Positions 1 to 5,402 are shown, numbered from the stretch's first letter. The stretch is 5,402 bases of DNA from Lachnospiraceae bacterium (GCA_017960415.1 JAGCZE010000096.1:1-5402), one strand, 5' to 3'. Made by a program: numbers and translations. The notes: generated by a model from the letters alone, not told the origin.

Positions 1-866
1 ACCATGAAGAACAGTTCAACCTCGCCTTTTCCGTAGGATCGGTTGGCCGAAAGTTCAATGCCGATATGGCCGGAGCTCGTGAATTTTGTTGCATTCGAGA
101 GCAGGTTGTTGAGTATCTGTCCGAGTCTGAGCTCATCGCCCACAACCTTTTCCGGTACCGGACCGCTGACATTGACGATCAGCTTCAGCCCCTTTTCATT
201 GATCTTCGCAACATGTATCGCCAATGTATCCTTCAGAAATTTGTCAAGGGAAAATTCCCTTTCTTCAAGCTCGAGCTTGCCGGCAACGATCTTCGAAAAA
301 TCAAGCAGGTCGTTAATGATCTTGCTCATATTTTCACAGCAATGCAGGATCACGCCGACTGCCTCTTCCTGCTCCGGGGAGAGCTGAGTGGCTTCAAGTC
401 CTTCTGCCATTCCCTTGATCCCGTTAATGGGTGTCCTGAGCTCATGGGTGATATTGGCCGTAAACTCGTTCTTCATCTTGGTGGCCGCTTCCACATCTTC
501 CATGGCTTTGTTATGGTTTTCCACCGCAAGCACGCGCTCCGAGTCATTGACCGCATAACCGGCTATATAGGGTGAATCCGGTATCCTGCTGCACGAAAGC
601 TTCACGGGGTAGCACGATTTGTTCTCCCTGTAGGCAAATGTCTCTTTATCCGTCAGACTCTTCCATTCTTCGCCCGACCCGTTCTCCGGGACTGCCATCG
701 GATATATGTCGAAAAAACTGACCTTGCTCAGATCCATGTATTTTGTTTCGACGTAAGCCGCTTTGTTGGCATAGACCACCCAACCGTCTTCATCGAAAAT
801 GAATATCGCCTCGCGGGCATCATCAAGCATCGTGCGGCAATACTGCTCCAGCTCGGAATTCTTCAT
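1..866 (-). CDS. PAS-domain sensor histidine kinase, N-terminal part (3' end outside window)
   Basis: This frame stays open from an ATG at 866 to the left edge (288 codons plus two bases), so the C-terminus is missing. Residues about 10-110 look like a PAS sensor domain (EAIFIFDEDGWVVYANKAA). Residues about 130-195 form the HisKA dimerisation domain, with the H-box NITHELRTPINGIKG and phospho-acceptor His141. The N-box of the HATPase domain follows (GDELRLGQILNNLLSNATKF, about 243-262). The kinase would autophosphorylate His141 with ATP and pass the phosphate to a response regulator. No membrane segment or signal peptide is visible, so it should be cytoplasmic and sense an internal cue through PAS. 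The G1, G2 and later ATP-binding motifs lie beyond the edge. Fused receiver or Hpt domains (a hybrid kinase) are possible but cannot be seen. The ATG at 866 has AAAGGG nine bases upstream; an in-frame TTG three codons earlier is less likely. The ligand is unknown. Confidence 0.93.
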   Translation of the reverse strand, partial: MKNSELEQYCRTMLDDAREAIFIFDEDGWVVYANKAAYVETKYMDLSKVSFFDIYPMAVPENGSGEEWKSLTDKETFAYRENKSCYPVKLSCSRIPDSPYIAGYAVNDSERVLAVENHNKAMEDVEAATKMKNEFTANITHELRTPINGIKGMAEGLEATQLSPEQEEAVGVILHCCENMSKIINDLLDFSKIVAGKLELEEREFSLDKFLKDTLAIHVAKINEKGLKLIVNVSGPVPEKVVGDELRLGQILNNLLSNATKFTSSGHIGIELSANRSYGKGEVELFFM

Positions 867-919
867 AATGTTCAACCCTTTACCGGTGTTATTTTCTGTC
901 TGTTTCCCGTTACAAACCT

Positions 920-948
920 ATCCTAACACATTCGCCTGTCATGTTCAA
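920..948 (-). promoter_or_regulatory. Candidate sigma-A promoter for the PAS kinase gene
   Basis: On the minus strand a TTGAAC element (943-948) lies 17 bases upstream of TAGGAT (920-925). TAGGAT is preceded by TGT, which gives an extended -10. Each hexamer matches 4 of 6 consensus positions. Transcription would start near 913 and leave a leader of roughly 47 bases before the ATG at 866. The matches are moderate, so this is a candidate only. Confidence 0.35.
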
Positions 949-1031
949 GTTTGATACAGATTCTGCCCTCCCCGCATGGTTGCAATCCGTGAACAGAAAC
1001 CTAAAAAAAATCATAATTTTCAGAAATATCA

Positions 1032-1061
1032 TTGACAACTTGTCATAACGTGATGTATAAT
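1032..1061 (+). promoter_or_regulatory. Near-consensus sigma-A promoter of the XRE regulator gene
   Basis: A perfect -35 TTGACA (1032-1037) and a perfect -10 TATAAT (1056-1061) are separated by 18 bases, one more than optimal. The start site would fall near 1068, about 20 bases before the ATG at 1089, which gives a very short leader holding the ribosome binding site. The run just upstream (about 1002-1020) is AT-rich and could serve as an UP element. A second TATAAT at 1066-1071 has no properly spaced -35 and would start transcription inside the ribosome binding site, so it is not preferred. Confidence 0.8.
1033..1045. promoter_or_regulatory. Palindrome overlapping the -35 box, probable operator
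   Basis: TGACAA-C-TTGTCA is a perfect inverted repeat with 6-base arms around a single central base. It covers five of the six bases of the -35 hexamer of the XRE gene promoter. XRE-family dimers bind short inverted repeats of this kind, and binding here would block RNA polymerase. Self-repression by the downstream gene product is inferred from position, not shown. Confidence 0.5.
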
Positions 1062-1074
1062 TCATTATAATGAA
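1061..1074. promoter_or_regulatory. 14-base perfect palindrome between the -10 box and the ribosome binding site
   Basis: TTCATTATAATGAA equals its own reverse complement. It begins at the last base of the -10 hexamer, spans the predicted start site, and ends where the AAAGGAGG ribosome binding site begins. A protein bound here would block initiation. Its sequence differs from the palindrome at the -35 box, so the two may bind different proteins. Because it is very AT-rich, chance palindromy is a real alternative. Confidence 0.35.
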
Positions 1075-1088
1075 AGGAGGCATTTATT

Positions 1089-1427
1089 ATGAATTTTAAT
1101 GTTCGATTAAAACAGCTTCGCCAGAAAAATAAGCTGACTCAGAGTGAATTAGCCGAGATATTGGGACTTAAGCCTACCGCGATTTCCAATTACGAATCCA
1201 AGAGAAACGAGCCTTCTTTTGACAAGCTTATTGCTCTTTCAAAATATTTTGACGTTTCGTGTGATTATCTGCTCGGCATGTCGGACTCATACCTCCCTGT
1301 TGTGGGTGAAGTCCTTGACAAGGATATTGTCGATTTCTTCAGTCTGTATCAACAGCTTAATTCGGAGAGTGCTGAGGAAGCACGCAATTATGTCAAGTAT
1401 CTGATCTACAAGCAGAAGGACACCTGA
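1089..1427 (+). CDS. Small XRE-family (Cro/CI-type) helix-turn-helix transcriptional regulator
   Basis: The 112-residue protein is a DNA-binding regulator. Residues about 5-65 form a classic HTH_3 domain: RLKQLRQKNKLTQSELAEIL, then the recognition-helix region KPTAISNYESKRNEPS, then DKLIALSKYFDVSCDYLLG. The last roughly 45 residues form a short, mainly helical tail (DIVDFFSLYQQLNSESAEEA onward), probably for dimerisation. No peptidase, metal-binding or other effector domain is present. The start is firm: AAAGGAGG at 1073-1080 sits eight bases before the ATG. The gene stands alone, with its own strong promoter and terminator, and is divergent from the PAS kinase. Two palindromes at its promoter suggest self-repression. 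It is visibly more AT-rich than the flanking genes, which could mean horizontal acquisition but is weak evidence at this length. Targets are unknown. Confidence 0.93.
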   Translation: MNFNVRLKQLRQKNKLTQSELAEILGLKPTAISNYESKRNEPSFDKLIALSKYFDVSCDYLLGMSDSYLPVVGEVLDKDIVDFFSLYQQLNSESAEEARNYVKYLIYKQKDT

Positions 1428-1442
1428 CTTAAGACGCGTGGT

Positions 1443-1475
1443 ACGCGGGGAGCTTTTCCCCGCGTTTTTTATTTT
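1443..1475 (+). terminator. Intrinsic terminator of the XRE regulator gene
   Basis: A perfect 8-base GC-rich stem, ACGCGGGG (1443-1450) with CCCCGCGT (1458-1465), encloses the loop AGCTTTT. An extra A-T pair could close it to nine pairs. It is followed directly by a T tract (1465-1470, then ATTTT). It lies 15 bases after the stop codon of the regulator. On the minus strand the hairpin is not followed by T's, so it should end transcription only in the plus direction. Confidence 0.93.
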
Positions 1476-1502
1476 CAAATCAGGCTTTCCATGCTTGATT
1501 TG
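1476..1502. repeat. Inverted repeat (stem-loop) of unknown role
   Basis: CAAATCAGGC (1476-1485) pairs with GCTTGATTTG (1493-1502) around a 7-base loop, giving ten pairs including one G-T. It begins right after the T tract of the XRE terminator. It lacks a proper T tract in either direction: ATTTC follows on plus, and an A-rich run follows on minus. It could be a second weak barrier, an RNA stabiliser or a protein site. No second copy was noticed in the window. Confidence 0.5.
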
Positions 1503-1554
1503 ATTTCAAACTCACACTATTTCATTATTCTTTTTTATACTGCTCTTGCTTGTG

Positions 1555-1570
1555 AAAAGATCGGGCTTTT
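1555..1570 (-). terminator. Weak hairpin after the minus-strand operon, doubtful terminator
   Basis: On the minus strand AAAAG and CTTTT flank a 6-base loop CCCGAT, starting six bases after the stop codon of the 74-residue protein. The stem has only five pairs, mostly A-T, and the T run is just four bases. It is the only candidate I see for ending the four-gene minus-strand transcript, and it looks inefficient. Confidence 0.2.
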
Positions 1571-1575
1571 ATTGT

Positions 1576-1800
1576 TCAGTCTTTCTTTTCATCCTTCCTC
1601 TTCCGGGATATCCTGTATAATATCAGCATGATGTAAATAACTGCCGGAACCGCGATGGACAGCCATACCGCGGTCATAAATACAGCGTGAGCATTCTCCC
1701 ATTTGCCAATAGCGGCAATAAATGCGACTACATATATTCCCAACAGCAAAATCACTCCGATCAGAGCCGCTATACGCCTAACCTTGCTAAATTTATTCAT
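1576..1800 (-). CDS. Small two-helix membrane protein of unknown function, coupled to rarA
   Basis: I do not recognise this 74-residue protein. It has a basic N-terminus (MNKFSKVRR), a hydrophobic helix at about residues 10-31, a short polar turn (GKWENAH), a second hydrophobic helix at about 39-62, and a strongly charged tail (YRISRKRKDEKKD). By the positive-inside rule both ends should face the cytoplasm, with a small external loop. There is no cysteine pair, lipobox or catalytic motif. It is probably real: its ATG overlaps the rarA stop by eight bases (ATGAATAA), AGGAGG lies ten bases upstream inside rarA, and the hydrophobic pattern is coherent. The overlap points to translational coupling. 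Alternatives include a small-subunit or accessory membrane protein, or a toxin-like peptide, but no motif favours either. Confidence 0.75.
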   Translation of the reverse strand: MNKFSKVRRIAALIGVILLLGIYVVAFIAAIGKWENAHAVFMTAVWLSIAVPAVIYIMLILYRISRKRKDEKKD

Positions 1801-3124
1801 CTTCCGCTTCCCTCCTGATCTTTTCCATATATTCCTTCAGTTTGGCCTCATATCCGATATCGCTGAGCTCGTAGAACTTCGTCCCAACCAGCTCATCGGG
1901 CAGATACTGCTGTTTGCAGTAATGATTCTTGAAATCATGCGAATACTTATACCCGATCCCGTGTCCGAGCTTGGCCGCCCCCTTGTAATGGGCATCCATA
2001 AGGTGGGGGGGTACGGGAGGCGTTTTCCTGCTGCCGACATCCGCCATGGCCGCATAGATCGCATTGACCGCAGAGTTCGATTTCGGAGCGCAGGCCACGT
2101 AAGAAGCAGCCTGAGCAAGGATAATCTGGGACTCCGGCATTCCGATGCGTTCGCAGGCCAGAAATGCAGACACTGCCACATTGAGCGCCATCGGATCCGC
2201 ATTTGATACGTCCTCTGCCGCGCATATCACGATCCTTCGGGCAATGAACTTGATATCCTCGCCCGCATACAGCATCCTGGCAAGGTAGTAAACCGCGGCA
2301 TCGGGATCGGATCCGCGCATGCTCTTGATAAATGCCGAAATCGTATCGTAATGATTGTCACTGTCCTTGTCATAGCGCACAACACGCTTCTGGATGCATT
2401 CCGAAGCCGTTGAAAGGTCAATGTGGATGAGCCCGTCATCCGACCTTTCGGTCGTAAGCACGCCAAGCTCTATCGCATTAAGCGCTGACCGGGCGTCCCC
2501 ATTGGCCACATCGGCAAGGAATTCAAGGGCATCGTCGTCAATGACGGCATGATAGCTGCCGAGCCCTTTTTCTTCATTTTCGAGGGCCCTTCTGATCAGT
2601 ACTGCGATATTTTCCCTTGAAAGAGGCTTCAGTTCGAAGATCACCGATCTCGAAAGGAGCGCTCCGTTGACCTCAAAATAAGGATTCTCGGTAGTTGCGC
2701 CTATCAGGATGATCGTGCCGTCCTCGACAAAGGGAAGAAGATAATCCTGCTGCCCTTTGTTGAACCTGTGTATCTCATCAATAAAAAGTATCGTGCGCCG
2801 CCCGTATCCTCCGAGAGTCTTCTGGGCTTCTGCCACCACATCCTCCATGTCCTTTTTTCCGGCCGAAGTCGCATTGATCTGCCGGAACTCACAGCTGGTG
2901 GTGGCCGCTATGACCTTGGCCAGAGTTGTTTTGCCGGTTCCGGGCGGGCCGTAGAAGATCAGCGAGCTGAGCCTGTCGGCCTTGATCGCGCGGTACAGCA
3001 GCTTGTCCTTTCCCAGAATGTGCTCCTGTCCAACGACTTCGTCGAGAGTCTGCGGCCTCATACGCGACGCAAGCGGTGATTCCTTCTTCTGGTTTTTCTC
3101 TTTCATATAGTCAAACAGATCCAT
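1793..3124 (-). CDS. rarA: Replication-associated recombination protein A (RarA/MgsA), AAA+ ATPase
   Basis: This 443-residue protein has the usual RarA length and is complete. RarA is a cytoplasmic tetrameric AAA+ ATPase related to clamp-loader subunits and to eukaryotic WRNIP1. It acts at stalled or gapped replication forks with SSB and recombination proteins. Visible motifs are the N-terminal PLASRMRPQTLDEVVGQEH, Walker A GPPGTGKTT (59-67), Walker B ILFIDEIHR (112-120), sensor 1 GATTENP (142-148), arginine finger in LLSRS (Arg159) and sensor 2 GDARSALNAIE (Arg212). The C-terminal tetramerisation region includes IKSMRGSDPDAAVYYLARML (266-285) and PPVPPHLMDAHYKG (369-382). The ATG at 3124 has GAGG six bases upstream. 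It follows the LysR gene by 65 bases with no terminator, and its stop overlaps the next gene. Function is family knowledge; the motifs are seen directly. Confidence 0.97.
   Translation of the reverse strand: MDLFDYMKEKNQKKESPLASRMRPQTLDEVVGQEHILGKDKLLYRAIKADRLSSLIFYGPPGTGKTTLAKVIAATTSCEFRQINATSAGKKDMEDVVAEAQKTLGGYGRRTILFIDEIHRFNKGQQDYLLPFVEDGTIILIGATTENPYFEVNGALLSRSVIFELKPLSRENIAVLIRRALENEEKGLGSYHAVIDDDALEFLADVANGDARSALNAIELGVLTTERSDDGLIHIDLSTASECIQKRVVRYDKDSDNHYDTISAFIKSMRGSDPDAAVYYLARMLYAGEDIKFIARRIVICAAEDVSNADPMALNVAVSAFLACERIGMPESQIILAQAASYVACAPKSNSAVNAIYAAMADVGSRKTPPVPPHLMDAHYKGAAKLGHGIGYKYSHDFKNHYCKQQYLPDELVGTKFYELSDIGYEAKLKEYMEKIRREAEDE
1811..1816 (-). promoter_or_regulatory. Ribosome binding site of the 74-residue membrane protein, inside rarA
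   Basis: AGGAGG on the minus strand lies ten bases before the ATG at 1800 and within the last codons of rarA. It fixes the start of the small membrane protein and supports expression of that gene from the rarA message. Together with the ATGAATAA stop/start overlap it suggests ribosome re-initiation. Confidence 0.7.
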
Positions 3125-3190
3125 TTTTTACCTCGCACAACGCATAAATTGAATGTTCAGGCGTCCTCCCTCATATGGTGAAAACAGGTA

Positions 3191-4093
3191 TCATATTGTC
3201 CGAGCCTTATCATATATTCTTTGAGCCGTCTCAATATATTCATTTTCAGCCGCCTTCAGCTGAACGTCCTTTCGAAGCACTATGTAGAAGCTTCTCGGGG
3301 CTTCGTCTTCTATCGGAAATGTCAGTATCCTGCCGCTCCTTGCCATATCCGCTGCCGCATAAGCCGACATTATCGACACTCCGGCCCCGCAGGATACCAT
3401 CTGTTTGATAGCCTCCTGATCATTGCTGCGCATCACGATATTGGCGCTTCCGGATTCTTCCAAAAGCTTCTCGGACGCATATCTGGTCCCGGACCCGTCC
3501 TCCCGCAGGATCACCGGATTCTTCAGCAATCCTGTCAGTATCTTCTCTCTTGAGCCCTTTGAGCGGATCAGTTTTTCAAACCTTGGTCCGGCGGGTGTAG
3601 CGATAACAAGTTCATCATTGCACAGATGCTGCGAAATGAGCTCCGTTCGCTCGCTTTTCTTGCCGATCACGCCGAAGGATACGGTTCCGTCGCACACCAT
3701 CTCCTCGATCTCGCGGCTGTTGCCGTATTTCATGACTATGCGGCATCCCTTGTGCTTCTTTATGAACTGCTCATTGACGGAAGGGAGCAGATATCCCGAA
3801 GGGATCGTGGATGCGCCGACGCAGATCGTATTTTCACCCGCTTCATTGCTGTATTCCAGCATCGCAGATTTGATTTCGAGCATCCTTGAGGCCATCCGGA
3901 ACAGCTTTCTGCCGTCTTCCGTGAGGCTCAGGGTCTTGGTCGTGCGTTGAAACAATCTGATATTCAATTCTTTTTCGAGGGTCGCGATATGTGTGCTGAC
4001 TGTGGGTTGCGTCAGATACATCCTTCTGGCCGCAGCGGAGAAGCTCCCCGTTTCAGCCACGCTCACAAATGCTTCTAATTGCTTCAGCTCCAT
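3191..4093 (-). CDS. LysR-type transcriptional regulator, similar to the selenium-metabolism-linked clostridial group
   Basis: This is a full-length 300-residue LysR regulator. Residues about 1-60 form the winged helix-turn-helix (MELKQLEAFVSVAETGSFSA, then LTQPTVSTHIATLEKEL). The linker helix runs to about 85, and residues about 89-296 form the periplasmic-binding-protein-like effector domain (VGASTIPSGYLLP, LREDGSGTR, SCGAGVSIMSAYAA). Such proteins bind DNA as tetramers and respond to a small ligand. The ASTIPSGYLLP and REDGSGTR stretches recall the LysR group that databases label selenium metabolism-associated; this is from memory and unverified. The ATG at 4093 is backed by GGAGG nine bases upstream and lies 41 bases inside the upstream aminotransferase gene. 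This same-strand overlap is unusual, since most LysR regulators are divergent from their targets. It implies co-transcription and probably control of, or by, the same pathway. Confidence 0.93.
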   Translation of the reverse strand: MELKQLEAFVSVAETGSFSAAARRMYLTQPTVSTHIATLEKELNIRLFQRTTKTLSLTEDGRKLFRMASRMLEIKSAMLEYSNEAGENTICVGASTIPSGYLLPSVNEQFIKKHKGCRIVMKYGNSREIEEMVCDGTVSFGVIGKKSERTELISQHLCNDELVIATPAGPRFEKLIRSKGSREKILTGLLKNPVILREDGSGTRYASEKLLEESGSANIVMRSNDQEAIKQMVSCGAGVSIMSAYAAADMARSGRILTFPIEDEAPRSFYIVLRKDVQLKAAENEYIETAQRIYDKARTI

Positions 4094-5312
4094 ATTCCGC
4101 TTCCTCCAATGTATTGTAATACCCGAAGGAGAACCTTACCGTTCCCTTCGGAAATGTTCCCAATGTCTTATGCGCCATGGGTGCGCAGTGCAGCCCCACA
4201 CGCGTCCAAATTCCGTATTCCGATTCAAGCCTGTAGGCAAGCTCCGCCGGATCGATATTGTCGCACCAAAGTGAAACGACAGGGAGGGAAACATGCGCAC
4301 TCCCGGCAGTACCGGAAAGCGAGCTGTTCAACTCCTGAGGCACGGTCGAACCGGACAGATTTGATTTTTTATATCCCGCAATCCTTACTCCCGGAATATC
4401 TCTCACCTTCTCCAAGAAGCGCTCCGTTACCGCCTGCTCATGCCGGCGTATCACATCGATCCCGGTTTCCTCAAGAAACTTAAGCCCCGCATAAAGCCCG
4501 TAGATCCCCGGAATATTCATCGTACCGGCCTCAAACCTGTCAGGCAGTTCCTCCGGCATCGTAAGCAGATGTGAGAAGCTTCCCGTTCCGCCTTCTATCA
4601 CAGTCTCAAGTTCCGCCGCCATCCGGTCGGAAACCGCAAAGCCTCCCGTCCCCTGCGGGCCAAGCAGCCCCTTATGCCCGGAAAAGCTCAGTCCGTCAAT
4701 ATTCATGCGTTTCATATCAATATCAAGATATCCCGCAGTCTGTGCACAATCAACGATCAGGAACATATCATGCTCCCTGCAGAATCTGCCTGCCGCCTCT
4801 ATCGGAAGCACGCTGCCGCATATATTTGATCCGTGAATAAGTGCGACCGCCCTGAACCGCCTGCCTTCCCGGGCAGCCTCATTCAGGATCTCTTCGAGTT
4901 TTTCAAGTATTTTTGCGGCATCCATGCTCCCGTCGGGATCACAGGCGATCACATCGTAAGTAATCTTTCCTTCCGCGGCCAGGGCCTCGACCGGGCGCAT
5001 CACGGCGTTATGCTCCATCGAGCTGACCGCGATATGGTCGTTTTGCCGTACAATGCCTTTGATCAGCATATTCAGGCTGTAAGTATCCGACGGGGTAAAG
5101 ATGATATTCTTCTCGTCTTCGGCTCCGAACAGAGCCTTTAACCGGCTTCTGGCATCAAAGACCGTCCCGGCCGCCGTATATGCTCCGGCATAGCTTCCGC
5201 GGTTGATGTTGCAGCCGACATTTTCCATATATTCACACATCGCTGCCGTAACGCCCTCAGGCTTCGGAAATGAGGTCGCGGCGTTGTCAAAATAAATTTT
5301 TCTGTCTGTCAT
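4053..5312 (-). CDS. Cysteine desulfurase-like PLP-dependent class V aminotransferase
   Basis: The 419-residue protein is a fold-type I PLP enzyme of the NifS/SufS/CsdA superfamily, closest in style to the clostridial group modelled as TIGR01977 (from memory). These enzymes take sulfur from cysteine, or selenium from selenocysteine, leaving alanine. Visible features are the N-terminal IYFDNAATSFPKPEGV, His101 in MEHNAV (PLP-stacking), Asn163 in HGSNICG, Asp188 in VDCAQTAG (pyridine contact), Lys214 in SGHKG (PLP Schiff base), RFEAGTMNIPG (259-269), and Cys376 in GLHCAPMAHKTLG, the probable persulfide cysteine. VRFSFGYYNT closes the domain. It is longer than the roughly 380 residues usual for the group, mainly through a Ser/Gly-rich insertion at about 317-340. 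The ATG at 5312 has AAGGA 11 bases upstream, slightly far. No scaffold gene such as sufU or iscU is in the window. True substrate and sulfur acceptor are unknown. Confidence 0.92.
   Translation of the reverse strand: MTDRKIYFDNAATSFPKPEGVTAAMCEYMENVGCNINRGSYAGAYTAAGTVFDARSRLKALFGAEDEKNIIFTPSDTYSLNMLIKGIVRQNDHIAVSSMEHNAVMRPVEALAAEGKITYDVIACDPDGSMDAAKILEKLEEILNEAAREGRRFRAVALIHGSNICGSVLPIEAAGRFCREHDMFLIVDCAQTAGYLDIDMKRMNIDGLSFSGHKGLLGPQGTGGFAVSDRMAAELETVIEGGTGSFSHLLTMPEELPDRFEAGTMNIPGIYGLYAGLKFLEETGIDVIRRHEQAVTERFLEKVRDIPGVRIAGYKKSNLSGSTVPQELNSSLSGTAGSAHVSLPVVSLWCDNIDPAELAYRLESEYGIWTRVGLHCAPMAHKTLGTFPKGTVRFSFGYYNTLEEAEYGAEAIRSICERG
4103..4107 (-). promoter_or_regulatory. Ribosome binding site of the LysR gene, inside the aminotransferase gene
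   Basis: GGAGG on the minus strand lies nine bases before the LysR ATG at 4093 and about 50 bases before the aminotransferase stop. It sets the LysR start and shows that the 41-base overlap is genuine rather than a start called too far upstream. Confidence 0.75.
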
Positions 5313-5402
5313 ATTATTAATGGTCCTTATTAGATTCCGGTTACCGCTTCACAGACCGTGCATAACCAGGGACTCCCCCTAAAAGCATTTTTTCGGAAAG
5401 CT
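5313..5402 (-). other. Upstream region of the aminotransferase gene; possible tail of an upstream gene
   Basis: The 90 bases before the aminotransferase ATG contain its weak ribosome binding site (AAGGA, 5324-5328). One minus-strand frame is open from the edge to a TAA at 5330-5332, encoding about 23 residues ending WLCTVCEAVTGI with a CxxC pair. It could be the end of an upstream operon gene, but so short an open frame is expected by chance. A TCTAAT at 5331-5336 resembles a -10 box, but it has no -35 partner and would start transcription inside the ribosome binding site. No tRNA, riboswitch or convincing promoter was recognised. Confidence 0.2.

Noticed and set aside
43..575. Two long plus-strand open frames across the left part of the window
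   Set aside because: They lie antisense to the PAS-histidine kinase, whose H-box and N-box motifs are unmistakable. The plus-strand products have no recognisable domain and no ribosome binding site.
2005..2011. Run of seven G (seven C on the rarA coding strand) as a possible slippage or phase-variation site
   Set aside because: The run encodes part of the VPPHL segment of RarA, the frame is intact on both sides, and seven bases is short for phase variation. It remains a spot where a sequencing error would frameshift the gene.
1703..2206. A 167-codon plus-strand open frame
   Set aside because: It runs antisense to the rarA C-terminal region and the small membrane protein, both supported by motifs and ribosome binding sites, and its translation shows no coherent domain.
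3125..3190. A separate promoter or leader peptide between the LysR gene and rarA
   Set aside because: A GGGAGG motif and tiny frames of about five codons are present, but no paired -35/-10 hexamers, no terminator and no meaningful peptide were found. Continuation of the operon is simpler.
3423..3950. A 175-codon plus-strand open frame
   Set aside because: It is antisense to the LysR effector domain; it has a serine-rich, low-information translation and no upstream ribosome binding site.
5313..5402. A riboswitch, tRNA (including tRNA-Sec) or other structured RNA upstream of the aminotransferase
   Set aside because: Only short self-complementary stretches such as GGTTA/TAACC are visible; no T-loop signature, conserved riboswitch core or strong extended stem was recognised.

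Overview
The window reads like a chromosomal segment from an anaerobic Firmicute, most likely Clostridia and perhaps Lachnospiraceae-like. The grounds are strong AGGAGG-type ribosome binding sites, a moderate base composition, a PAS-type histidine kinase, a short XRE regulator, a RarA ATPase, and a class V aminotransferase next to a LysR regulator of a kind typical of clostridial genomes. No phage, insertion sequence, CRISPR, rRNA or tRNA feature is visible. The taxon is an inference from protein style, not from a marker gene.

Layout. Positions 1-866 (minus strand) hold the N-terminal 288 codons of a soluble PAS-histidine kinase that runs off the left edge. A divergent control region (867-1088) separates it from a small XRE-family repressor-like gene (1089-1427, plus strand). 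That gene has a near-consensus promoter, two perfect palindromes at the promoter, a strong ribosome binding site and a clear intrinsic terminator (1443-1475). The 148-base gap before the next gene holds this terminator, a second stem-loop and a weak hairpin.

From 5312 down to 1576 there are four minus-strand genes in a tightly packed order: a cysteine-desulfurase-like class V aminotransferase, a LysR-type regulator whose first 41 bases lie inside the aminotransferase gene, rarA (65 bases after the LysR stop), and a 74-residue two-helix membrane protein whose start overlaps the rarA stop. The two overlaps, each with an internal ribosome binding site, suggest an operon with translational coupling. 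The 90 bases upstream of the aminotransferase show no convincing promoter, so the transcript may begin outside the window.

How the genes may work together. The aminotransferase/LysR pair looks like a sulfur- or selenium-mobilising enzyme and a regulator that co-evolved with it. RarA acts at stalled replication forks, and the small membrane protein is of unknown function. Nothing in the window ties the PAS kinase and XRE regulator functionally to the operon. I see no wholly new system. The points most worth a second look are the aminotransferase-LysR pairing, the Ser/Gly-rich insertion in the aminotransferase, the small membrane protein coupled to rarA, and the two palindromes at the XRE promoter.
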